Assembly (NCBI GenBank): GCA_017399325.1 | Contig: JAFQDY010000043.1 | Span: 1-5,843, forward strand | DNA: 5,843 bases | From: Oscillospiraceae bacterium | Lineage (GTDB): Bacteria; Bacillota; Clostridia; Oscillospirales; Oscillospiraceae | Reading direction: 5' to 3' | In this document: in pieces, positions 1-4,528 of the stretch | Layout: every line of letters starts with the position of its first letter | Numbering within the stretch: the stretch's first letter is position 1 | The notes under the pieces: model-generated | Told to the model about the DNA's origin: nothing | Seen by the model: the letters and a program-made list of their open reading frames with translations, nothing else | Databases searched by the model: none | Program-made: the position numbers and the translations under genes

Positions 1-176
1 CTTCCGCATAGGGTGCATTTTGCCCCTTCAAAGGCAAGCACCGGCTTGCCGTTTTGGGTTTCCGGATTGTGGCACCAGGCGCATTTTAAGGGGCATCCGG
101 CAAGAAACAGGGTGGTTCGGATGCCAGGGCCGTCGTGTATGGAAAAAGTTTGGATATTGGTAATGTCAAGTGTCAT
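1..176 (-). CDS. Glycyl radical enzyme activating enzyme (radical SAM), N-terminal part
   Basis: Partial gene: the first 58 codons are present and the rest lies beyond the left edge. The product would be an iron-sulfur radical SAM enzyme that cleaves S-adenosylmethionine and abstracts a hydrogen from the glycine of its partner GRE. Visible residues are typical of the PflA family: an N-terminal FSIHDGPGIRTT segment (residues 11-22), then the cluster motif C28-X3-C32-X2-C35 in the context GCPLKCAWCHNPE. A further C54-X2-C57 pair fits the start of the ferredoxin-like insert found in activases of non-PFL glycyl radical enzymes, but the insert is cut off. The ATG at 176 is supported by GAGG at 184-187, 7 nt upstream. 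The gene follows the GRE with 9 nt between stop and start, so the two are almost surely cotranscribed and probably translationally coupled. Family assignment is firm; the specific partner is inferred from adjacency. Confidence 0.95.
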   Translation of the reverse strand, partial: MTLDITNIQTFSIHDGPGIRTTLFLAGCPLKCAWCHNPETQNGKPVLAFEGAKCTLCG

Positions 177-183
177 TTTCAAT

Positions 184-187
184 CCTC
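184..187 (-). promoter_or_regulatory. Ribosome binding site of the activase, overlapping the GRE stop codon
   Basis: Reading the minus strand, GAGG lies 7 nt before the activase ATG. It shares bases with the TGA stop of the upstream GRE (186-188). A ribosome terminating on the GRE therefore sits on the activase initiation site, which favours translational coupling of enzyme and activator. Confidence 0.8.
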
Positions 188-2390
188 AAATTGCGGAAAT
201 ATTTCTGGCAATCACTTCGTCCTGATATCGCTCGCTTAAGCACACGAAAGGCGCAGAGAAGCCGCAGACACGAACAACAATGTCCTTGTGGTTTTCCGGG
301 TTTTTCTTGGCATCAAGCAGCGCTTCTTTGTCTACGCAGTTGATTTGAATGGCTTGCAGACCGTTGTGAGCCAGCACACGGAACAGCGCTGCCATTTGTT
401 CCTCATTGACTTTGCCCAAAGGCAGAGATAGCGTGAGCGATGCATTTCCGGAAGTCTTTGTAAAATCAATGTCCCGGTAAGAATCCAGCAGGTCATAGAG
501 AGAACTCTCCTTCTGCATTCTGGAGGGGGTAATGCCCTGACTCAAGTAATCGCCGGCCTTTCTGCCGCTGGGAAGTGCCGGCGTCATTTCGCCCACAAGC
601 ACCACTTCCGTGTACAGGTTGAAGCCGGGGCGACATTTTCCGCCGTATGCGGTTTCAAAGGTATCTGCCAATGCGCACAGGTCGTTATAGAATTTTGCGG
701 CGAATTCGGTGGATTCATCGGAGCCGTCGCCGAATGTAGGCAGCGCGATAGCCTTTTGGCGCAACTCCTCGTTGGGCCAGTTGTTTTTGCACTGATGGAT
801 CAGTTCGCTGACGGGCAAGACCTTATCGTCAAAGCACAGGCGCTTAATGGCATACAGAGAGTCCACAATCTCCGCAAAGCAGGTGTAGTACACGCATTCC
901 CGACTGTATTTGATACCGCCGGCAGTCATATCTTTTCTCATAGGAATACAAGTCTGCATCAGGGCGGAAAGGGTGCAGGCAGGATTGACTTTGTCCCAAA
1001 TTTTGGAGCCTTCCTTTTGCAAAATATGCTTGCGCCGGAGAATCTGGCCAATGACACCCAAATAACTGTCATAGAGTTCCTCAAAGTTCTTTGCCCGGGC
1101 AAATTCAACGAAGGAAACATCCATATTCTTTAAATTGCCACCGTCCGGCTCCATCAAATCAAAGAAGGGTGTGGTCAGGTAAAAATACTCGCCACTGTAT
1201 TTGTTGTTGTAGTCCGGGGTCAGCGCGTCCCAGCAGCCGCCTACCAGATAATTTCTGGCGTCTTTCAGTTCCGTTCCGCAACCCACTAACGCGGGAATGG
1301 TAATGTCGTCGTTTTCAAACAGGCTGTAACTTTTGCCATCTGTGAGAGAACGGCTCATCAGTTGCAGGTATTCCTCGGGAGAATTTTCAGAAAAACGCAA
1401 CATCATTTTTGGATACATACAACGCTGATTATCCCGGGCGGTGATGAAGAGTTTCGTTACGCCGTTGAATACGGGATTGCTGTCCTCGTCGCAGCCGCCT
1501 AATGTGAGGGTGTTTTCCAATTCGTATTCCCAAGCCACCTCGAAAAGCACCCGTCTGTCGTTTGTGCAGTCCCAGACAAGCAGGAATCGGGACACCAAAT
1601 CCAGCATTTCCTCATCAGTAACTCCGCGGCTTTTGTCGTTTTCATAGAGGTCGGCAAGCAACACATCCGGCCTGCCCATGGAACTGAAGCCGTAGCCTTC
1701 CAGCGAACCCAGCGCCTTTCGGATAAAGCCCAGGGTGTTAAGGCCTTCGTGGAATGTTTTCGGCGGTTCATAAGGCACCCGGGCAATCATTTGCGCCAGG
1801 TCATTGAAACCTTTTTCCTTTGCCTTAGCAGACAGTTTCAGCGCAAGTTTCTGCAAGGCGCGAATGCCCGCTTCGGCGCAGTCGATGAACTCCGTTTCTT
1901 TACCGGTGGTGCATTTTGCCCGTGTGTCTGCCAGTTCTGTAAGAATGCCCGACAAGCCGATTTTGAACACCTTCGTCATGGGAATACCCATATGGAGAAA
2001 ATCCGCATAGGTGCCGTTCTGCACGAAATATTTGCGCAGTTCGTCATATTCTTTCAGCCGATGGGGATCGTCGTCCTCATACAGGTGCATATTTCGCTCA
2101 ATCAGCCAGCCGTTTGCGTGGTCGCCGCCGCGGTTATACTTGCCGTCGCAACGGGGCATCAGATTCCCCAGTTCCAGACAGAACGGAATGTCGTCAAAAA
2201 TGCGGGGATTTACATTGTCCGCGATCACATCGTACATCTTTGCCTTGAGTGCATAACTGCTTGCATCGGGATGCTCGGCAGCATAGGCGTCCATAATCCC
2301 AAACACCGTTTCTCTGTGGGTTTTTACAAGGGTCGGCAATTCCTCAAAATAATACTCTGTGAGTTCTTTTCTGATGTTTTCATAAACCAT
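186..2390 (-). CDS. Glycyl radical enzyme (PFL/dehydratase superfamily), unassigned substrate
   Basis: A complete 734-residue member of the pyruvate formate-lyase/glycyl radical superfamily, a cytosolic oxygen-sensitive radical enzyme. The C-terminal radical loop is visible as VVRVCGFSAPF, with the predicted radical glycine at G710. The catalytic thiyl cysteine is predicted at C386 in NYLVGGCWDALTP. Other superfamily signatures include TLGGCDEDS (296-304), the MLRFSENSPEEYL stretch (330-342), a segment around 605-622 matching the usual PxGRKAGxxLxxG element, and QINCVDKEALLDAK (682-695). The length is close to PFL and shorter than most diol dehydratases and decarboxylases (about 790-900). Two things are odd. 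The catalytic motif is Gly-Cys-Trp-Asp, where most non-PFL members have Gly-Cys-X-Glu. A cysteine (C709) directly precedes the radical glycine. I cannot name the reaction; lyase, dehydratase and decarboxylase all remain possible. The start is supported by AAGGAGG 8 nt upstream. The downstream activase confirms the family. Confidence 0.95.
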   Translation of the reverse strand: MVYENIRKELTEYYFEELPTLVKTHRETVFGIMDAYAAEHPDASSYALKAKMYDVIADNVNPRIFDDIPFCLELGNLMPRCDGKYNRGGDHANGWLIERNMHLYEDDDPHRLKEYDELRKYFVQNGTYADFLHMGIPMTKVFKIGLSGILTELADTRAKCTTGKETEFIDCAEAGIRALQKLALKLSAKAKEKGFNDLAQMIARVPYEPPKTFHEGLNTLGFIRKALGSLEGYGFSSMGRPDVLLADLYENDKSRGVTDEEMLDLVSRFLLVWDCTNDRRVLFEVAWEYELENTLTLGGCDEDSNPVFNGVTKLFITARDNQRCMYPKMMLRFSENSPEEYLQLMSRSLTDGKSYSLFENDDITIPALVGCGTELKDARNYLVGGCWDALTPDYNNKYSGEYFYLTTPFFDLMEPDGGNLKNMDVSFVEFARAKNFEELYDSYLGVIGQILRRKHILQKEGSKIWDKVNPACTLSALMQTCIPMRKDMTAGGIKYSRECVYYTCFAEIVDSLYAIKRLCFDDKVLPVSELIHQCKNNWPNEELRQKAIALPTFGDGSDESTEFAAKFYNDLCALADTFETAYGGKCRPGFNLYTEVVLVGEMTPALPSGRKAGDYLSQGITPSRMQKESSLYDLLDSYRDIDFTKTSGNASLTLSLPLGKVNEEQMAALFRVLAHNGLQAIQINCVDKEALLDAKKNPENHKDIVVRVCGFSAPFVCLSERYQDEVIARNISAI

Positions 2391-2398
2391 AGCGCTTC

Positions 2399-2405
2399 CC
2401 TCCTT
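2399..2405 (-). promoter_or_regulatory. Strong Shine-Dalgarno site of the GRE gene
   Basis: Minus-strand AAGGAGG lies 8 nt before the ATG at 2390. It fixes this start, and no other in-frame ATG nearby has a comparable site. Confidence 0.88.
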
Positions 2406-2413
2406 TTTCTTTG

Positions 2414-2442
2414 ATTATATTGTGTAATGGGGGGCGGAACAA
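2414..2442 (-). promoter_or_regulatory. Predicted sigma-A promoter of the GRE-activase operon
   Basis: On the minus strand a perfect TATAAT -10 box (2414-2419) is preceded at 17 nt by a weak -35 candidate, TTGTTC (2437-2442). A perfect TTGACA (2443-2448) also exists, but at 23 nt it is too far for normal spacing. A good -10 with a poor or misplaced -35 is common at activator-dependent promoters, which fits the divergent AraC-type regulator next door. The expected transcription start near 2407 leaves a leader of only about 17 nt. Confidence 0.6.
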
Positions 2443-2457
2443 TGTCAATGTGTATGA

Positions 2458-2531
2458 TTTTGTATAAAACGGAATGCAACCTTTTAAAAAAACGCTGATA
2501 TTGCTTGACGGTTGTTTCCTGTTTTGTATAA
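2458..2531 (+). repeat. Two direct copies of TTTTGTATAA in the divergent intergenic region
   Basis: The 10-mer TTTTGTATAA occurs at 2458-2467 and again at 2522-2531, 64 bp apart, close to six helical turns. The first copy lies upstream of the GRE promoter and the second overlaps the -10 box of the first AraC-type gene. Paired sites on one DNA face would suit a regulator acting on both divergent promoters. The sequence is AT-rich and the second copy partly reflects the -10 box itself, so an operator role is only a suggestion. Confidence 0.35.
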
Positions 2532-2532
2532 T
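2505..2532 (+). promoter_or_regulatory. Predicted promoter of the first AraC-family gene
   Basis: TTGACG (2505-2510) and TATAAT (2527-2532) are separated by 16 nt. The expected transcription start is near 2539, giving a leader of about 13 nt. Because this promoter lies downstream of the in-frame ATG at 2474, that ATG cannot be the start for transcripts made here. Confidence 0.8.
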
Positions 2533-2539
2533 AAGGGTG

Positions 2540-2545
2540 GGTGAT
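2540..2545 (+). promoter_or_regulatory. GGTGAT ribosome binding site that decides the regulator start
   Basis: GGTGAT is complementary to the GAUCACC part of the 16S 3' end and lies 6 nt before the ATG at 2552. The paralogous gene has the same hexamer at the same distance (3408-3413). This supports 2552 rather than the upstream ATG at 2474. Confidence 0.75.
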
Positions 2546-2551
2546 ATTAAA

Positions 2552-3313
2552 ATGAACATTCATATTGAAAAATTTATAAGCGCTTATACATTCCAAAAAA
2601 ACCAGGAAACTTGGTCTAACAAAGCGCCAAGACATCTCAACATTGTCGCCTATCAAGTGGACGGACAATATGACCACACTTTCCCGTTCGGTGTGCTGCA
2701 ATCCAAAAAGGATTGCGTCCTCACAATCAATCCCAACGACGAATATTCGGTGCAGCAAATCAAACCCGGCCCGTCCATCTGTTTCATTTTCACATCGAAT
2801 GCGTCTGTCCGCACTGAGGTGATTGATTGCGCCAACGATCCGCGGTTTTCCATTCTGTTTCGCAAACTGCTTCAGTATCAGAGTCTGCATCAGGAGAGTT
2901 GCTATTATATGGCTCTGTCAACCGCCTATGAAATTCTGGCATTGATTGCAGAAAAACAGAATATGAAATACTATCAGGTTTCCAAGAATGTGCCGTTTTT
3001 GGAAGTGCGGGATCTGCTGATGAATAACTACAGCGACAGCGCTTTGGACACTTCCGTTTTTGCCAAAAAACACGGTTTCAGCGATAAGTATTTCAGAGAG
3101 CGTTTTCGGGATCTGTTTGGCTCTACGCCCACCCAATATCTGATCGGTCTGCGGCTTAACGAGGCGGCTAGACTTTTGTCAAACGGCACCCACAATGTGA
3201 AACAGGCTGCAGAATCTGTAGGATTTACGGATATTTATTACTTCAGCCGTTTGTTCAAAAAGCGGTTTTCCTGCCCACCCAGTAATTACAGAAATCGTTT
3301 GCCGGAATTGTGA
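2552..3313 (+). CDS. AraC-family transcriptional regulator, copy 1
   Basis: A 253-residue protein with an N-terminal cupin-like ligand-binding region (about 1-95), a helical linker (about 96-150, from VIDCANDPRFS to YYQVSKNVPF) and a C-terminal AraC/XylS DNA-binding domain (about 151-250). The first helix-turn-helix spans roughly 165-190 (FAKKHGFSDKYFRERFRDLF). The second spans roughly 213-240, with the family signature around VGFTDIYYFSRLFKKRF and the closing PSNYRNR. It is divergent from the GRE operon, with 161 bp between start codons, so regulation of that operon is the natural inference. The gene directly downstream is a paralogue. The start is set by its own promoter and GGTGAT site and by alignment with the paralogue's MHIHID beginning; a 26-codon longer frame from 2474 is rejected. 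The inducer is unknown. No cysteine cluster or other obvious cofactor site is seen in the sensor domain. Confidence 0.93.
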   Translation: MNIHIEKFISAYTFQKNQETWSNKAPRHLNIVAYQVDGQYDHTFPFGVLQSKKDCVLTINPNDEYSVQQIKPGPSICFIFTSNASVRTEVIDCANDPRFSILFRKLLQYQSLHQESCYYMALSTAYEILALIAEKQNMKYYQVSKNVPFLEVRDLLMNNYSDSALDTSVFAKKHGFSDKYFRERFRDLFGSTPTQYLIGLRLNEAARLLSNGTHNVKQAAESVGFTDIYYFSRLFKKRFSCPPSNYRNRLPEL

Positions 3314-3337
3314 CTATCTTTACCAATCGAAAGATTC

Positions 3338-3391
3338 TTGCACAAAACAGAACCTTGTTTGCGCAAAAACACTTGACGCATTTGCACAAAG
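3338..3391 (+). repeat. Three TTTGCRCAAA-like motifs upstream of the second regulator
   Basis: Copies are TTGCACAAAA (3338-3347), the perfect palindrome TTTGCGCAAA (3358-3367) and TTTGCACAAA (3381-3390). The aligned starts are 21 and 23 bp apart, about two helical turns. The last copy sits in the spacer between the -35 and -10 boxes of the second AraC-type gene, where a bound protein would block RNA polymerase. This pattern suits an autoregulatory operator, but the binding protein is inferred. Confidence 0.5.
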
Positions 3392-3400
3392 TGGTATAAT
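3373..3400 (+). promoter_or_regulatory. Predicted promoter of the second AraC-family gene
   Basis: TTGACG (3373-3378) and TATAAT (3395-3400) are separated by 16 nt, followed after 7 nt by GGTGAT and after a further 6 nt by the ATG. This geometry is identical to that of the first AraC-type gene, although the spacer sequence is unrelated. The predicted start near 3407 gives a leader of about 13 nt. Confidence 0.8.
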
Positions 3401-3419
3401 AAGAATCGGTGATAAAAAT

Positions 3420-4190
3420 ATGCATATACACATTGATAACCTTATAAATATCTCAACTTCTGAACAAAATTTAGATGCTTCATACGGCAAGGCCGTCAAT
3501 CCGCCACGACGGGTTACTTATATCCATTATCATCTGGATGGAGAATATACCTACACTTTCCCTTCCGGCAAGTATACTGTCAAAAAGGACTGCGTTGTTA
3601 CAATCTGCCCCGACGATCCTTTTTCGGCGGCACAGATTTCTCCCAGAAAGATAATCACCATTCTGTACACTGCAGACCACCCCATACAAAGCGAAGTGAT
3701 CGATTGCGCCAACGATCCGCGGTTTTCTCTTCTGTTCCGCAAACTGCTCCAATACAAAGACCTGCAGCACCAAAGTTCCTATTATATGGCGCTTTCTGTG
3801 GTCTACGAGATTTTGTCGCTGATTGAGGAGAAGCGGAACGCCCAATACTACCAACTGTCCAAGAATATGCCCTTTGTGGAGGTGCGGGACTACCTGCTCA
3901 GCCATTACGGCGATCCCACTTTGGATGTGGCTGTCATATCTTCCAAATACGGCTTCAGCGACAAGTATTTCCGAGAGCGTTTCCGGGAACTGTTCGGGTC
4001 TACCCCCACCCAGTATCTGATCGGCCTGCGGCTCAACGAAGCAGCCAGACTCCTGTCCAGCGGTACCCACAATGTGAAACACGCGGCAGAGGCCGTTGGT
4101 TTCTCGGATATTTACTATTTCTCCCGGCTGTTCAAAAAGCGCTTTTTGTGCCCGCCCAGCAATTACCGAAACCGTATGCCGGAAGTATAA
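3420..4190 (+). CDS. AraC-family transcriptional regulator, copy 2 (tandem paralogue)
   Basis: A 256-residue paralogue of the preceding regulator with the same layout: cupin-like sensor region (about 1-95, including HYHLDGEYTYTFPSG and CPDDPF), linker, and AraC/XylS double helix-turn-helix domain (about 155-253). From GFSDKYF to the C-terminus, about 71 of 79 residues match copy 1. Both predicted recognition helices are essentially identical. The first 90 residues, by contrast, share only scattered positions. The two proteins therefore probably recognise the same or very similar DNA but sense different signals. The ATG at 3420 is 6 nt after GGTGAT (3408-3413). The gene starts 106 nt after copy 1 stops, has its own promoter, and is followed by a strong terminator, so it can be expressed independently. 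Target genes are inferred to include the GRE operon. Confidence 0.93.
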   Translation: MHIHIDNLINISTSEQNLDASYGKAVNPPRRVTYIHYHLDGEYTYTFPSGKYTVKKDCVVTICPDDPFSAAQISPRKIITILYTADHPIQSEVIDCANDPRFSLLFRKLLQYKDLQHQSSYYMALSVVYEILSLIEEKRNAQYYQLSKNMPFVEVRDYLLSHYGDPTLDVAVISSKYGFSDKYFRERFRELFGSTPTQYLIGLRLNEAARLLSSGTHNVKHAAEAVGFSDIYYFSRLFKKRFLCPPSNYRNRMPEV

Positions 4191-4199
4191 CCCCATACC

Positions 4200-4240
4200 A
4201 AAAGACCCAAACGCCAAACGGCGTTTGGGTCTTTTTTCTT
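4200..4240 (+). terminator. Intrinsic terminator after the AraC pair
   Basis: A perfect 16-bp stem (4200-4215 with 4220-4235) has an AAAC tetraloop, with a GC-rich core around GACCCAAACGCC and T-rich sequence to 4240. It begins 9 nt after the stop of the second regulator. The 5' arm starts with an A run, so it might also work in the reverse direction, but no gene is seen coming from that side. Confidence 0.95.
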
Positions 4241-4245
4241 CAACG

Positions 4246-4269
4246 GTAAAATTTTTTCGGAAATTTTAC
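4246..4269. repeat. AT-rich 9-bp inverted repeat upstream of the exporter promoter
   Basis: GTAAAATTT (4246-4254) and AAATTTTAC (4261-4269) are perfect inverted arms with a 6-nt centre. They end 8 bp before the -35 box of the exporter promoter. No T run follows on either strand, so a terminator is unlikely. The position suits a regulator binding site, though AT-rich dyads also arise by chance. Confidence 0.4.
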
Positions 4270-4277
4270 ATTTTCTG

Positions 4278-4306
4278 TTGACAAAGCCTATGGGGTGTGG
4301 TAAAAA
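4278..4306 (+). promoter_or_regulatory. Predicted promoter of the leader peptide-ABC exporter unit
   Basis: A perfect TTGACA (4278-4283) is followed after 17 nt by TAAAAA (4301-4306), a 4/6 match to the -10 consensus. The -10 is preceded by TGG, an extended -10 element. The predicted start near 4313 gives about 215 nt of leader before the exporter gene, far longer than the other leaders in this window. Confidence 0.65.
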
Positions 4307-4362
4307 GTAAACGACCAAACAAGAACCAGTTAGACCGATATGCAATAAGTGAGGACTTTACC

Positions 4363-4404
4363 ATGGCGGCTACGAATTTTTGTTTCCGGAATTTCATTAT
4401 GTGA
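4363..4404 (+). CDS. Leader peptide MAATNFCFRNFIM of the exporter attenuator
   Basis: A 13-codon open frame starts with ATG and ends with TGA. GAGG at 4351-4354 lies 8 nt upstream, good spacing for translation. The product has no domain; its role would be to place a ribosome on the leader RNA. The stop codon ends 3 nt before the first arm of the attenuator, so a ribosome paused in the last codons or at the stop would cover that arm. Phe (3) and Asn (2) make up much of the peptide. That could indicate sensitivity to particular stalling drugs or, less likely, to Phe-tRNA supply. The call rests on the Shine-Dalgarno site, position and downstream RNA folding, not on homology. Confidence 0.65.
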   Translation: MAATNFCFRNFIM

Positions 4405-4406
4405 TC

Positions 4407-4438
4407 ATGAGGGATCGTGGATAAAAACGATGTCTCAT
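4407..4438 (+). promoter_or_regulatory. Attenuator hairpin 1:2 (anti-antiterminator)
   Basis: ATGAGGGATCGT (4407-4418) pairs with ACGATGTCTCAT (4427-4438) over 12 positions with one G-U wobble and one G-G mismatch, around an 8-nt loop. Its 3' arm contains bases required by the 2:3 hairpin, so the two exclude each other. It is compatible with the terminator. Confidence 0.65.
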
Positions 4439-4454
4439 TTGTCGACGTCGTTTT
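4424..4454 (+). promoter_or_regulatory. Attenuator hairpin 2:3 (antiterminator)
   Basis: AAAACGATGTC (4424-4434) pairs with GACGTCGTTTT (4444-4454) over 11 bp with one U-G wobble, around a 9-nt loop. It uses most of the 5' arm of the terminator (4444-4451), so forming it would prevent termination. Confidence 0.68.
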
Positions 4455-4480
4455 CACGGTGTCGACATTTTTGTTTATTT
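4440..4480 (+). terminator. Attenuator hairpin 3:4 (intrinsic terminator in the leader)
   Basis: TGTCGACGTCGT (4440-4451) pairs with ACGGTGTCGACA (4456-4467) to give a 12-bp stem with two G-U wobbles and a TTTC loop, followed at once by TTTTTGTTTATTT. This is a normal intrinsic terminator shape, placed about 50 nt before the exporter start codon. A transcript stopped here would be about 165 nt long. Confidence 0.82.
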
Positions 4481-4528
4481 AAGAATAATCATACCAAGTG
4501 GCTCTTATGAAAAGAAAGGGGAATTCGT

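Larger units (their letters stand above)
4313..4528 (+). promoter_or_regulatory. Long 5' leader with a ribosome-mediated attenuator
   Basis: The stretch between the predicted transcription start and the exporter start codon holds a translated mini-gene (4363-4404), three overlapping hairpins (4407-4438, 4424-4454, 4440-4467) and a T-rich tail (4468-4480). After the terminator there are about 30 nt without visible structure, then the exporter Shine-Dalgarno site AAAGGGG (4515-4521). The whole is organised like a trp-type attenuator. No T-box sequence or recognised riboswitch class is apparent. Confidence 0.7.

Noticed and set aside
1749..2414. 221-codon open frame on the plus strand opposite the GRE
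   Set aside because: It lies fully antisense to a well-supported gene, has no ribosome site and shows no recognisable domain; a shadow of GRE codon use.
2474..2551. 26-codon N-terminal extension of the first AraC-type protein from the ATG at 2474
   Set aside because: The extension overlaps the predicted promoter, has no good ribosome site and has no counterpart in the paralogue, whereas ATG 2552 has GGTGAT at the same distance as in the second gene.
3316..3335. Small inverted repeat ATCTTT/AAAGAT after the first AraC-type gene
   Set aside because: Only 6 bp of AT-rich stem with an 8-nt loop and no T run, so it is not a convincing terminator.
3480..4217. 245-codon open frame on the minus strand opposite the second AraC-type gene
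   Set aside because: Antisense to a clear AraC-family gene and beginning inside the terminator. A similar shadow appears opposite the paralogue because the coding sequences are related.
4340..4348. Start-stop mini-ORF ATGCAATAA in the exporter leader
   Set aside because: Only two codons and no ribosome site. The ORF at 4363 has a proper Shine-Dalgarno site and is placed correctly for the attenuator.
4313..4480. T-box or metabolite riboswitch in the exporter leader
   Set aside because: No T-box core sequence or recognised aptamer pattern is seen, and a translated leader ORF plus alternative hairpins explains the region.
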